Source of the DNA: Rhodobiaceae bacterium UBA7804
GTDB taxonomy: Bacteria; Pseudomonadota; Alphaproteobacteria; Parvibaculales; Parvibaculaceae
Assembly (NCBI GenBank): GCA_002480495.1
Contig: DLCG01000008.1
Location: forward strand, 225,058-289,057
DNA: 64,000 nt
Reading direction: 5' to 3'
Part shown: positions 16,781 through 25,690 of the stretch, in pieces
Numbering within the stretch: the first letter of the stretch is position 1
How the letters are laid out: each line of letters begins with the position of its first letter
The notes under the pieces: model-generated
Told to the model about the DNA's origin: nothing
What the model saw: the letters and a program-made list of their open reading frames with translations, nothing else
Databases searched by the model: none
Translations under genes and position numbers: made by a program

Positions 16781-17677
16781 TCACTCGCTCAGTTCACGGC
16801 GCAAAGCATTCGACAGAAGCGCCGCAAGAGAAATTGCATTTGTTGGGTGAGGTACGGAGGTGGTCGACCAGACCCGCTCGGCGCCGGAAAACATCATGCG
16901 CTCGAAAACCGCATCATCGAAAAGCGCATGCGTTATCGCAACGTGAACAGATGACGCACCGCGGTCCCTCATTGCGGCGATGGCCGAAAGGATCGTCCCT
17001 CCGCTTGAAACGATGTCGTCCGCAACGAGCACTGCCTTGCCTTTCACGTCGATCTCTTCACCGAAAGAAATTTCGACATCCCGATCCCCTCGCCTGATCT
17101 TTCGTCCGGTGAAAGACGGCGCATTCAGAACGTCGGCAACGCGAGCGACCCATTGGGCGGACTCTTCGTCAGGCCCGACAACGACGCATTGTCCAGCCAG
17201 CCCCTGGCGTGCCGCGAAATGCGCGATGGTCTCCGCGGCGAAAAGATTTTCCGCCTCGATTTGGGGAAAGACCTCCGAAACAGACGAGACGCGATGAAGA
17301 TGGGCGTCGACGGTTACGATCCTGTCGAACAATGCCGAAAGCAGGCGAGCGACCGCCTGCTGACTGACCGCCTCTCCCTCATGGAACGCCTTGTCCTGCC
17401 GCATGTAGCAAAGATATGGCGCGACGAGAATGAGACGCTCGGCACCTCCCCGCCGCAATGCATCCACTGCAAGCATGAGCTCAACGAGCTTCCCGTTCGG
17501 ACGATCGAGAGGACAATAAACGAGCGCGGTTCTGGCGGGCGCCGATACGCGAACCCGGCTTTCGCCATCGGGAAAGACATGAACATCAATCCGCGACAGG
17601 TTGATCCCAAGCGTCTCAGCAAGCTCGGAAGCGTGCGTGGCGCCATGATCAAAAGAATAAACAGCAGACCGCATCAT
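16781..17677 (-). CDS. Ribose-phosphate pyrophosphokinase-like protein
   Basis: The 298-residue product is a PRPP synthetase homologue, a little shorter than the usual ~310. It has VHVFPDGESRVRV near residue 32, LVAPYLCYMRQDKAFHEGEAVSQQ (the ATP/metal region) and the PRPP-binding loop AVLVADDIVSSGGTI near residue 210, with VHVAITHALF after it. The loop VVADDIVSSGGT differs from the classic VDDMIDTGGT of housekeeping Prs, so this is likely a divergent paralogue and not the main enzyme. Classic Prs makes PRPP from ribose 5-phosphate and ATP. It overlaps the phosphorylase gene upstream by 4 bases (ATGA). In that context it might act on ribose 1,5-bisphosphate or ribose 5-phosphate from nucleotide breakdown. 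Confidence 0.85.
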   Translation of the reverse strand: MMRSAVYSFDHGATHASELAETLGINLSRIDVHVFPDGESRVRVSAPARTALVYCPLDRPNGKLVELMLAVDALRRGGAERLILVAPYLCYMRQDKAFHEGEAVSQQAVARLLSALFDRIVTVDAHLHRVSSVSEVFPQIEAENLFAAETIAHFAARQGLAGQCVVVGPDEESAQWVARVADVLNAPSFTGRKIRRGDRDVEISFGEEIDVKGKAVLVADDIVSSGGTILSAIAAMRDRGASSVHVAITHALFDDAVFERMMFSGAERVWSTTSVPHPTNAISLAALLSNALRRELSE

Positions 17678-19191
17678 TCGAGCGCCCTGGACGGGATTCC
17701 GGCGCTGGCGAGGGAAAATCCATTCGATTGCTCCGCTGCCTCGACGGCGAAATTGAAGTGAGACTCGCCCGCTGAATAAATCCTGTAAAGCGGTTCGCCT
17801 GCTTCCACGCGGTCGCCGATCCGCTTCAGCACGTCGATACCCGCACCTCGATCCAGCGGGGCGCCGGCGAGGCGCGCAAGCTGAGCGATCCGCAGGCAGT
17901 CCACCGAGGCCACGACACCATCGGCATGAGCCAGAACTTCCGCTTTCAGGGGGCCGGGGGAAGGGGTTGTCGCGGCCCGCCCCTGAGCTTCGATGATCTT
18001 CTGCATGGATGACATCGCAGCACCGCTATCGAGGAGATGGCGCGCACGTTCATATCCCGTTCCGCCCCGCACCGCAGGGTCGTACTCGATCACGCGAGCG
18101 GCGAGCTGCAGAGACTTCTCCCGAAGGTCGGCGGGTGCCGACGTATCTCCGGCCAGCACCGCCATGACATCACGCGCCTCCAGCACCGGCCCAATTCCCC
18201 GCCCGATGGGCTGCGAACCGTCGGTCACGACAATTTCGACATGCAGATCCATCCGATCCGCGACAAACTCGAACAGTTTGCGCAACCGCATGGCCTCCAT
18301 CGCATCGCGCACCTTGGCCGTCGGCCCGAGAGGCAAGTCGATCACGAGATGGGTGGAACCGGCCGACTTCTTCTTGGACATGATGGAGGCGACCATCTGC
18401 TCGCGCGTGTCGAGGTTCAAAGGACGTTCGACACCGATCAGAATGTCGTCGGCGGGCGACAAGTTCACATGCCCGCCCCAGACGAGGCATGCGTTGCACT
18501 CCCCTACGACCTGCTTCATTTCATCGATCGTCAGGTCGACGCGGGCAAGGACCTCCATCGTATCGGCCGTTCCCGCAGGCGAGGTGATTGCCCGGGAGGA
18601 CGTCTTGGGCATGGTGAATCCATGCGCCGCCACTATCGGCACGACGATCATCGATGTCCTGTTACCGGGAATGCCGCCGATACAATGCTTGTCGACGACA
18701 ATGGGCGCATCCCATTTGAGCGATGTACCGGCACTCGCCATTGCAAAAGTCAGATGGAGGAGTTCATCCGTAGACAGAAACCCCGCACACGCCACCAGAA
18801 AGGCAGCGATTTCCATGTCGGAATAGCGGTATCCGACGATGTCCTGCACTATGGCTTCGATTTGGTGCCGACTGAGTGTTTCACCGCCGATCTTGGTGCG
18901 CACATAGTCCAGGCTCTGCGGGCTGCGCGCGGGGGAAATCGAGACGGCATCGCCTTCGGCGAGCCCCATACGACGGAAGGCAGGTTCCGTCAGCCCTATC
19001 TCGTCGGGCCCCACCACCGACAGATCGTGACAGATATCGAGGCTGGCAATGATGGAGCGGCCATCATGCTGCACTTCTAGACGCTTGAAGGCCTGAAAGG
19101 CTTCCGGCCTCAGGGCCGCACAATTCGAAGCGAGAACGGCCACATTTTCGCGCAACGTGTCCAGCGGAATACGTCGAATTCTGAGCCGCAT
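17674..19191 (-). CDS. AMP phosphorylase / thymidine phosphorylase-like enzyme
   Basis: A 505-residue member of the pyrimidine-nucleoside phosphorylase superfamily, with the extra N-terminal ~85-residue domain found in archaeal AMP phosphorylases and bacterial putative thymidine phosphorylase 2. Motifs include LSRHQIEAIVQDIVGYRYSD, the phosphate loop KHCIGGIPGNRTSMIVVPIVAAHG, TSSRAITSPAGTADTMEVLA and GPTAKV. The IGGIPGN loop is typical of the AMP phosphorylase branch and differs from the STGGVGD of thymidine phosphorylase. AMP phosphorylase splits NMPs with phosphate to base and ribose 1,5-bisphosphate. ATG 19191 follows AGGA and starts 13 bases after the amidohydrolase. Substrate class (NMP or thymidine) is the main uncertainty. 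Confidence 0.85.
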   Translation of the reverse strand: MRLRIRRIPLDTLRENVAVLASNCAALRPEAFQAFKRLEVQHDGRSIIASLDICHDLSVVGPDEIGLTEPAFRRMGLAEGDAVSISPARSPQSLDYVRTKIGGETLSRHQIEAIVQDIVGYRYSDMEIAAFLVACAGFLSTDELLHLTFAMASAGTSLKWDAPIVVDKHCIGGIPGNRTSMIVVPIVAAHGFTMPKTSSRAITSPAGTADTMEVLARVDLTIDEMKQVVGECNACLVWGGHVNLSPADDILIGVERPLNLDTREQMVASIMSKKKSAGSTHLVIDLPLGPTAKVRDAMEAMRLRKLFEFVADRMDLHVEIVVTDGSQPIGRGIGPVLEARDVMAVLAGDTSAPADLREKSLQLAARVIEYDPAVRGGTGYERARHLLDSGAAMSSMQKIIEAQGRAATTPSPGPLKAEVLAHADGVVASVDCLRIAQLARLAGAPLDRGAGIDVLKRIGDRVEAGEPLYRIYSAGESHFNFAVEAAEQSNGFSLASAGIPSRALE

Positions 19192-19204
19192 ATCCTGTCC
19201 ATTC

Positions 19205-21076
19205 TCACATGCGGAATATTGTCTCGCCGCGTTTGATCGTCTCCACGACGGTAAGATCGCGGAGCGTATCCACGGCGACGGTCTCCGGGTCTTCCTCAAG
19301 GATCACGAGATCCGCCAGCTTCCCTTCCTCTATCGACCCTTTGATGTCGTCCTCGAAATGCTGATAGGCGGCATCCAGCGTGATGCCGCGCAGCGCTTCG
19401 TGCGCCGTGATGCGCTGCTCCGGGCCGAGAATCTTGTCGCTGCGGGTTTTCCTGTTTGTCGCGGACCAGAGCAACATCCGGCAGTCGGAAGGAACGACCG
19501 GAGAATCGTTGTGAAGCGTGTAGCGCATACCCCGATCGATGGTAGAACGGACCGGACTGATGCGTGCGCCGCGCCGCGCCCCCAGTACGGAGTCCCGATG
19601 CCAGTCACCCCAGTAGAAGGTATGGGAAACGAAGTATGAGGGCATGACGCCGAGCTTCTTCATGAGGTCCAATTGATCCTCACGCAGGGTTTGCGCATGA
19701 ATGACCGTCGAGCGGCGATCAGACAAACCATGTTTCTCGGTAGCCTTTGCGATCGCTCCAATGAACTGATCGGCAGCAGCGTCGCCGTTGCAATGAGCGT
19801 AGACCTGCCAGCCGCGTTCAAAAGCATCGTCGACAAGCTTCGCAGCGGTTTCATCGTCCACTATCCGATAGCCGCTGTAATCGGAAGAAAAACCGGCAGG
19901 CACAACCTCGTAAGGTTCTGTGAGCCAAGCCGTCTTCGCCTGCGGCGAGCCGTCCAGCATCAGCTTTACGCCACCGAACTTCAGACCGTTGTAGTCCCGC
20001 CGCATCTCGATGTCGCCGCTCGCGAGGTCGTCCATATGCGTGAAAAAGGGATAGGCAACGACGTCAAGCCTGAGCCTGTCACGCGATGCAGCGAGCGTCA
20101 GCAAGTCGTAGTCCGGCCGGCGCGTCGCTCCGTCCTGCGCGGTGGTGATGCCCCATGCCGCGTACTGATCCTGCACCTTGTCCAGAAGGTCCAGTAATTC
20201 CTCAGGCGTCGGCTGAGGCAAGCGCGGCAATGCCAGCGTGATCGCCCCTTCTTCGAGAATGCCGTTCGGTTCCCGCGTGCCCGGCCACCGGCGAATGACG
20301 CCACCCTGCGGATCGGGCGTTTCGGCGCTTATGCCCAGGAGGGAGAGAGCACAGGAATTCACCACAACAACATGCAGGGAGGCGTGGTACACAAGTATCG
20401 GCTGCTCAGTTGAAATCTCGTCGAGATCGCTGCGGGTGATCGCACGCTTCTCCTCAAGAAGGGAATCGTCGTAGTTCGCGCCCAGCAACCAGCCGCCGCG
20501 ACCCCCGTTCGTCTCATCGCGATAGATCGCGAGCTCGCGCTGAATGTCCCGGATACTGCCGATCGGACCCGCAGGCTTCGGTGCAAGATTCCGGAATCCC
20601 ATGAGCAATGCGGTTATGCAGATGTGGCCGTGACAATCGATGAAACCCGGCAACATCGTCCGGCCACCCAGATCGACAATTCGCGCGTCGCTTCCGGCTC
20701 TCGCCGTAACATCCTCCTCGCTTCCAACGGCGAGGATGCGGCCGCCTCTGACAGCGACCGCCCCGGCAAGCGGCATCTTCTCGTTCATCGTGCGTATGAT
20801 GCCGCCGCGATAGAGGGTCGTTCCCGCCGCATCTGCCTTGTCGCGCCTGGTTTCTCCCGTTGTAAACGCAGGCGCGGCGAAAGCGAGCGCCGAGATTCCG
20901 GCTGCGTCGGCCTTTTTGCCGCTGAGGACGGAGAGTGCCGTCGCCGTCAGGGCCGCACCGGCGCCAAAGAATCCACGCCGGCTCAATCCCGGTTCATGGG
21001 GCCTCGTCACCCCCCACAGATAAGGCGAACAGCAGGGGCAGCCGACGCGATGCCCGTCCGGATTCATATCTGTCAT
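19205..21076 (-). CDS. Tat-exported YtcJ-like amidohydrolase (family 3)
   Basis: A 623-residue metal-dependent hydrolase. A twin-arginine signal, LSRRGFFGAGAALTATALS, lies about 30 residues from the start, so the enzyme is probably exported folded to the periplasm. The amidohydrolase core shows RTMLPGFIDCHGHI (H-x-H metal ligands), AHCNGDAAADQF, STVIHAQTLREDQ and HNDSPVVPSD, matching the YtcJ/Amidohydro_3 group. The CPCCSPYLWG segment before the signal is cysteine-rich and could bind metal or be trimmed. ATG 21076 was chosen because AAGGGGGA precedes it; the frame stays open to 21187, overlapping the hydratase gene. The substrate (amide, carbamate or cyclic imide) is unknown. It lies between the enoyl-CoA hydratase and the phosphorylase in the same operon. 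Confidence 0.85.
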   Translation of the reverse strand: MTDMNPDGHRVGCPCCSPYLWGVTRPHEPGLSRRGFFGAGAALTATALSVLSGKKADAAGISALAFAAPAFTTGETRRDKADAAGTTLYRGGIIRTMNEKMPLAGAVAVRGGRILAVGSEEDVTARAGSDARIVDLGGRTMLPGFIDCHGHICITALLMGFRNLAPKPAGPIGSIRDIQRELAIYRDETNGGRGGWLLGANYDDSLLEEKRAITRSDLDEISTEQPILVYHASLHVVVVNSCALSLLGISAETPDPQGGVIRRWPGTREPNGILEEGAITLALPRLPQPTPEELLDLLDKVQDQYAAWGITTAQDGATRRPDYDLLTLAASRDRLRLDVVAYPFFTHMDDLASGDIEMRRDYNGLKFGGVKLMLDGSPQAKTAWLTEPYEVVPAGFSSDYSGYRIVDDETAAKLVDDAFERGWQVYAHCNGDAAADQFIGAIAKATEKHGLSDRRSTVIHAQTLREDQLDLMKKLGVMPSYFVSHTFYWGDWHRDSVLGARRGARISPVRSTIDRGMRYTLHNDSPVVPSDCRMLLWSATNRKTRSDKILGPEQRITAHEALRGITLDAAYQHFEDDIKGSIEEGKLADLVILEEDPETVAVDTLRDLTVVETIKRGETIFRM

Positions 21077-21089
21077 TGACGTTCCCCCT

Positions 21090-21896
21090 TCAGCGGCCTG
21101 TAAACTTCGGCGTACGTTTTTCGAGAAATGCTGTAACCGCCTCTCGCTGATCCTCGCTCGAGGAGACAAGCGCGAACTGGTCCGCATCCATGAATGTCGA
21201 GACGGAATTGAGAGCGGTGGCGGCCTGCGTGATGCCGCGTTTGGCCATACGGACCGCGACGGGAGGCAAAGCCGCTACCTTCTCCGCCCATTTCTTCGCC
21301 GTTGGGAGCGCCTCACCATCCCCGCAAAGCTCATCGGCAAGCCCCCACGCCTCCGCTTTCTCCGCAGCTACCCGCTCGCCGAAAATCGTCAGCTGCTTCG
21401 CCCGTGAGGGACCCAAAAGGTTCACAAGGCGCGGCTGGGTGTGCCAGCTCATATTCATGCCGAGAGGAATTTCGGGCAGACGAAAGTGAGCGCTACGTCC
21501 CACGATGCGGAAATCGCAGGCTACAGCGAGCGCCACGCCGCCTCCGATACAGAACCGTTCTATTGCCGCAATCGTCACCTGATCGAGAGCTTCCCAGGCA
21601 TCGCACATGTCCGGTCCGACACGCAGCATCTCGCGTCGCTCAAGGAGCGACGCCTCCGCACGCCTTGCGATTTCGGGGTCGGCGAGGTCGGCGCCCCCTG
21701 AGAATGCCTGTCCGCCTGCGAGAACGATTGCGCTTGTCGATACGTCATCGCGCAACAAACGCGCCGCCTCCGTCAGATCCCGCATGAGCTGAACGGAGAG
21801 AGGGTTGATGCGATCACCCCGATCGAAGCGAAGCGTGGCAACCCGCCCTTCCCTCTCGATAGTGATGTATTCGCCAACTCTTTGAGGCTCCGCCAT
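21090..21896 (-). CDS. Enoyl-CoA hydratase/isomerase family protein
   Basis: A 268-residue crotonase-fold protein. YITIEREGRVATLRFDRGDRINPLS opens the domain; VLAGGQAFSGGADLADPEI is the oxyanion/CoA segment, and ERFCIGGGVALAVACDFRIVG near residue 110 is the second crotonase signature, followed by RLPEIPLGMN. Such enzymes hydrate, isomerise or cleave acyl-CoA thioesters. The Glu equivalent to E164 of mitochondrial hydratase falls in LPEIPLG, so hydratase or isomerase activity is possible. ATG 21896 was chosen because it begins the conserved domain; upstream sequence in the same frame is unlike the family. It is the first gene of the downstream operon. Physiological substrate is unknown. Confidence 0.87.
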   Translation of the reverse strand: MAEPQRVGEYITIEREGRVATLRFDRGDRINPLSVQLMRDLTEAARLLRDDVSTSAIVLAGGQAFSGGADLADPEIARRAEASLLERREMLRVGPDMCDAWEALDQVTIAAIERFCIGGGVALAVACDFRIVGRSAHFRLPEIPLGMNMSWHTQPRLVNLLGPSRAKQLTIFGERVAAEKAEAWGLADELCGDGEALPTAKKWAEKVAALPPVAVRMAKRGITQAATALNSVSTFMDADQFALVSSSEDQREAVTAFLEKRTPKFTGR

Positions 21897-22005
21897 TCCC
21901 CCACCCTCTCCGGTTGCTGCAGCGTCTGCGCGCCGATTCCGAAAGGATGATGGCCTCGGAAGCCTTGATTGCCTAGGGTTTTCCTTGCCGCATGGGGATG
22001 GTGTT

Positions 22006-23319
22006 CTAGCCGACGATCTGCCAACTACCGTCGGGCTGGCGGCAGGCCGTGCCGTAGGCCTGCTCGGCGCGGCCGCCAATCGTGACCACCGTCTGGTACT
22101 CCCGACAATAGCGGCCAGGCTCCGGCTCATAGGTACGCAGGGGCGTCACCTGATATCCGTAGCCGTCATCTTCCCAATAGACGGGCTGGTTCGATGGGAC
22201 GTATTCGAGAATGTCGCCCACGCAGGCGCGATTGCTGTCGTCTATTGCCTGACCGAGCAAACCGCCCAACACGGCGCCGATCAGCGCGCCGCCGACGACG
22301 GGGCCGGCACCACGATCCTGATGTGCGCCTATGACCCCGCCGAGAACGGCGCCGATCACCGCTCCCACGGTATCGCTGTTGCAGGCCGAGCGCCGATAGC
22401 CATAGCCGTAATCGTCGTAGCTGTAGACCGAATCATAGCCGGCATAAGGGCCTGAATAGTAATAGTCGTCGTAATAGTAACCGGTGACGGCCTGCACATA
22501 GACAGGCTGGGGAATCGTGACGACATGCGTGACGTTCCGGTAGACGATGACCGGCCCGCGGCGATGCGGATGATGTCCCTTGCCGTGATAGCCGTACCAG
22601 GGACGATCATCATAGACGGGCCGGTAGGGTCGTTTGTAGTTCGCATGCGCATAGCTGGCCGGCCGGCCCATGTGGTTTCTGTCACGCCGGACTCCGGCAC
22701 TATCGTCGCGATAGTGGCGGCCGCGGGATTCGAGTTCGCGCTGCAACTGCTGCTGGCGCAGAAAGGCCTGCTGACGGTTCAACTGCTGGGCTGGCAGATG
22801 CTGACGCTGTATGGCCTGCGCGCGCGCCGCATTCGCCTGCCGCTGAAGCGTCTGCGCATCGACAGAAGGCCGAGCCCGGCTTTGCAGTTCATGCTGCCGG
22901 CGTCTTTCCTGCTCGGCGTAGATCTGCGGCCGCCGGTCGTTGGCGTGACGATCGGTCTGTTGTCGATTCAGACGCTCCTGCGTCGCCTGCTGCTGGCGTT
23001 GACGCTCGCGCATATACAATTGCTGACGCCGCTGTGCTTCCTGACTGGCCTGCTGCCGAAATTTCTCTCGCTGCTGCGACTGCTGGATCGTTTGCCGGCG
23101 CTGCATCTCCATCTGTTGCCGCTGGCGTTCGACGGCGTTGTGGTTCTGCCTGCTTTCGTGTTCCCGGCGAGCATCCCCCTGGCGTGCTCCGCCTTGCCTG
23201 CCGGCCTGCTGCTGCCATTGGCGCCAGTCCGACCCCGACGCTGCATCCGCGGCCGTGACATTTCCGAAGCCCAGCAGAACTGCCAGGCAAATAGATGCAT
23301 ATTGCGCGTATTGCCGCAT
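22006..23319 (-). CDS. Q/R-rich envelope protein with C-terminal glycine zipper
   Basis: A 437-residue secreted or envelope protein. It has a signal peptide (SICLAVLLGFGNVTAADAA), then about 170 residues extraordinarily rich in Gln and Arg with recurring RQQ/QRQ units that look like a long polar helix or coiled coil. A Tyr/His/Pro-rich middle follows (RPVYDDRPWYGYHGKGHHPHRRG; YYYDDYYYSGPYAGYDSVYSYDDYG). The C-terminus has a glycine-zipper 2TM segment, VGAVIGAVLGGVIGAH and GGALIGAVLGGLLGQAI, as in the 17 kDa surface antigen/RcnB-type family. Glycine zippers insert in the outer or inner membrane. Function is unknown; an envelope structural or stress role is inferred. It is transcribed divergently from the glutamate dehydrogenase gene. 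Confidence 0.75.
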   Translation of the reverse strand: MRQYAQYASICLAVLLGFGNVTAADAASGSDWRQWQQQAGRQGGARQGDARREHESRQNHNAVERQRQQMEMQRRQTIQQSQQREKFRQQASQEAQRRQQLYMRERQRQQQATQERLNRQQTDRHANDRRPQIYAEQERRRQHELQSRARPSVDAQTLQRQANAARAQAIQRQHLPAQQLNRQQAFLRQQQLQRELESRGRHYRDDSAGVRRDRNHMGRPASYAHANYKRPYRPVYDDRPWYGYHGKGHHPHRRGPVIVYRNVTHVVTIPQPVYVQAVTGYYYDDYYYSGPYAGYDSVYSYDDYGYGYRRSACNSDTVGAVIGAVLGGVIGAHQDRGAGPVVGGALIGAVLGGLLGQAIDDSNRACVGDILEYVPSNQPVYWEDDGYGYQVTPLRTYEPEPGRYCREYQTVVTIGGRAEQAYGTACRQPDGSWQIVG

Positions 23320-23513
23320 GATATCAGGCGTCTCCCTGGGGTGGGGGCGGACAGCGCCCTACCCTGAGGCAGATTTTCACCTCCCACCTGAACGACGGAT
23401 GAACCGCTTGTTAATATTCGCCGTGAGCCACATGGCCCTCGTCAGGTTGAATTCGCCGCACGTTTCCCTTCAAATCCGGCGCAACAGAACAACGAGCGTT
23501 CAACGGAGGCGGA

Positions 23514-24755
23514 ATGACCGGCAAGAGCTCCATGCAATCGTCCTATGAGGTATCTCTTGATGCCGCATGCGACCGTCTCGGCTACACCGAGTCCACCCGC
23601 CGCCTGCTATCGCTTGCCGCGCTCGAACTAAAAGTTGAAATCCCCATTGTACGGGATAATGGCGAGCTCGCCGTCTTCAGCGGATATCGCGTTCAGCATC
23701 AGAATGTGAGGGGCCCCTGCAAAGGGGGGCTTCGCTACCACCCTGAAGTGGATATCGACGAGGTGCGCGGTCTGGCTTCGCTGATGACGATGAAAACCGC
23801 CCTGGTGGACATTCCGCTTGGCGGGGGCAAGGGCGGCATATGCTGCAATCCGCGAGAACTCTCAACGCGCGAACTCGAAGTGCTCACCCGAAAGTTCGTG
23901 AAGCGCATTCACAGGGAGATCGGGCCGAACAGCGATATCATGGCGCCCGATGTCGGCACGAACGCTCAGGTCATGGGCTGGATCCACAGCGAATATTCCG
24001 CGATCTACGGCCACTCGCCGGCCGCCGTCACAGGCAAGCCGCTGGCGCTGGGCGGCTCGGCCGGGCGTGACAAGGCGACGGGCCATGGCATAGGCATCGT
24101 TATCCAAGCCTATTCCGAACGCTACGGGACTCCGCTCGAGGGAGCGACCGTCGCGATTCAGGGCTTCGGGAATGTAGGCGTCCATGCCGCAAAGGCGCTG
24201 ACCGACCTCGGGATGAAAGTTATCGCCGTATCGGATGCTCGCAGCGCGGTCTATCGGCGGGAAGGAGTCGATATCTCGGCGCTCTCAAAGCAGAAGAGCG
24301 AAAGAGGCCTTCTTGCCGATGTCGATGGCTACCAGCGGCTCGACCCCGGCAAGGAGCTGGAGGTGGAGTGCGACTACCTAGTACCCGCCGCGCTAGGCGG
24401 CGTCATAAACGATGAAAACGCCCCCAGAATTAAGGCCAAGACCATCGTTGAGGGAGCAAATGGCCCGGTCACGAGCGAGGCAGACAAAATCCTGCGTAGG
24501 CGCGAAATAGATGTCGTGCCGGATATTCTCGCCAATTCCGGCGGGGTGATCGTCAGCTATTTCGAATGGGTACAGAACCTCCAGCGGCAAGTATGGCCCT
24601 TGAAGCAGATCGACGACGAGCTTGCCCGGATTTTAGGCAATGCAGCGCGGCAGGTCTTCGACCATGCCGCTCAGAAGGAGCTCGATCTTCGCTCGGCGGC
24701 ATTCGACATATCGGTACGCCGCGTCAAGGAAGCGCTGGACGCCACCGGAATCTAG
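23514..24755 (+). CDS. gdhA: Glu/Leu/Phe/Val dehydrogenase (glutamate dehydrogenase type)
   Basis: A 413-residue dehydrogenase of the hexameric Glu/Leu/Phe/Val family. The substrate site motif GPCKGGLRYHPEVD near residue 64 and the signature VDIPLGGGKGGICCNP near residue 100 (catalytic Lys) are intact, with MAPDVGTNAQVMGWI and the Rossmann motif IQGFGNVGVHAAKAL following. Length and order fit glutamate dehydrogenase, which interconverts glutamate with 2-oxoglutarate and ammonia in the cytosol. Cofactor preference (NAD or NADP) is not decidable by eye. ATG 23514 follows GGAGGCGGA. Monocistronic; the downstream gap separates it from uppP. Confidence 0.9.
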   Translation: MTGKSSMQSSYEVSLDAACDRLGYTESTRRLLSLAALELKVEIPIVRDNGELAVFSGYRVQHQNVRGPCKGGLRYHPEVDIDEVRGLASLMTMKTALVDIPLGGGKGGICCNPRELSTRELEVLTRKFVKRIHREIGPNSDIMAPDVGTNAQVMGWIHSEYSAIYGHSPAAVTGKPLALGGSAGRDKATGHGIGIVIQAYSERYGTPLEGATVAIQGFGNVGVHAAKALTDLGMKVIAVSDARSAVYRREGVDISALSKQKSERGLLADVDGYQRLDPGKELEVECDYLVPAALGGVINDENAPRIKAKTIVEGANGPVTSEADKILRRREIDVVPDILANSGGVIVSYFEWVQNLQRQVWPLKQIDDELARILGNAARQVFDHAAQKELDLRSAAFDISVRRVKEALDATGI

Positions 24756-24877
24756 AGGTTGGAGGTCAGATTGGAGCGTTCCGAGCCCGACATCGAGCTG
24801 CCATAAGGTTCATGTAAGGGTCATCGTGATAGATTCTCCCAGAATAGTTCCCCTCAGATAAAGGCCCTCCGCCTGAA

Positions 24878-25684
24878 ATGACCGAGCATAGTTTCCTGCA
24901 GGCCCTCATCCTCGGCATCGTCGAAGGCGTCTCGGAATTCCTGCCCATTTCGTCCACAGGTCATCTGATCGTCGTGGGCGAACTGATCGGCTTCTCCAGC
25001 ATGCCGGGCAAGGTATTCGAGGTCGTGATCCAACTCGGCGCAATTCTGGCGATCTGCGTTCTCTACCGGGAGCGGCTTTTCCGTGTTGTACGCGATGCGC
25101 CTCACGATCCTTCGGCACGCATCTTCATCGGAGCCATTCTGATCGCTCTTGTCCCCGCGGGGCTTGTTGGCGTCCTTTTTCACGACTTCATCATCAGCGT
25201 TCTCTTCTCGCCTTATGTGGTGTGCAGCACGCTGATCCTGGGTGGAATCGCCATCATCGTCATTGAGAGGATGCATCTCGAAGCGAACATCACGGCAATC
25301 GAGAAGCTACCGATGCGAACCGCGTTGAAGATCGGACTTTTTCAATGCCTTGCGCTGGTGCCTGGCGTTTCGCGCTCCGGCGCCACTATCCTCGGTGCGC
25401 TTCTGGTCGGTGTCGAACGAAAGACAGCCGCGGAGTTCTCCTTCTTCCTCGCCATACCTGTAATGCTTGGCGCTTCGGCGATAAATCTTCTCGAGACATG
25501 GGATCTTATCCAACCCTCCCATGCCTACATGATCGCGACCGGTTTCACGGCCGCATTCATTTCGGCCCTGCTTGTAGTGCAGTGGTTGCTCAACTTCGTA
25601 AGCAACCACGGCTATACGATCTTCGGCTGGTACCGGATCGTTTTCGGCTGCCTTTTGCTGGGCTTCTTCCTGTTGCGAGGCTGA
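24878..25684 (+). CDS. uppP: Undecaprenyl-diphosphatase
   Basis: A 268-residue polytopic membrane protein of the BacA/UppP family, which dephosphorylates undecaprenyl diphosphate to recycle the lipid carrier for peptidoglycan and surface polysaccharide synthesis. Both signature motifs are present: GVSEFLPISSTGHLI near residue 17 (catalytic Glu and Ser) and LVPGVSRSGATI near residue 160 (catalytic Arg). About eight hydrophobic segments are seen. It ends 6 bases from the convergent desaturase stop. The start ATG follows a GC-rich CGCCTGAA leader with no strong ribosome site. Confidence 0.95.
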   Translation: MTEHSFLQALILGIVEGVSEFLPISSTGHLIVVGELIGFSSMPGKVFEVVIQLGAILAICVLYRERLFRVVRDAPHDPSARIFIGAILIALVPAGLVGVLFHDFIISVLFSPYVVCSTLILGGIAIIVIERMHLEANITAIEKLPMRTALKIGLFQCLALVPGVSRSGATILGALLVGVERKTAAEFSFFLAIPVMLGASAINLLETWDLIQPSHAYMIATGFTAAFISALLVVQWLLNFVSNHGYTIFGWYRIVFGCLLLGFFLLRG

Positions 25685-25690
25685 AGAGCC

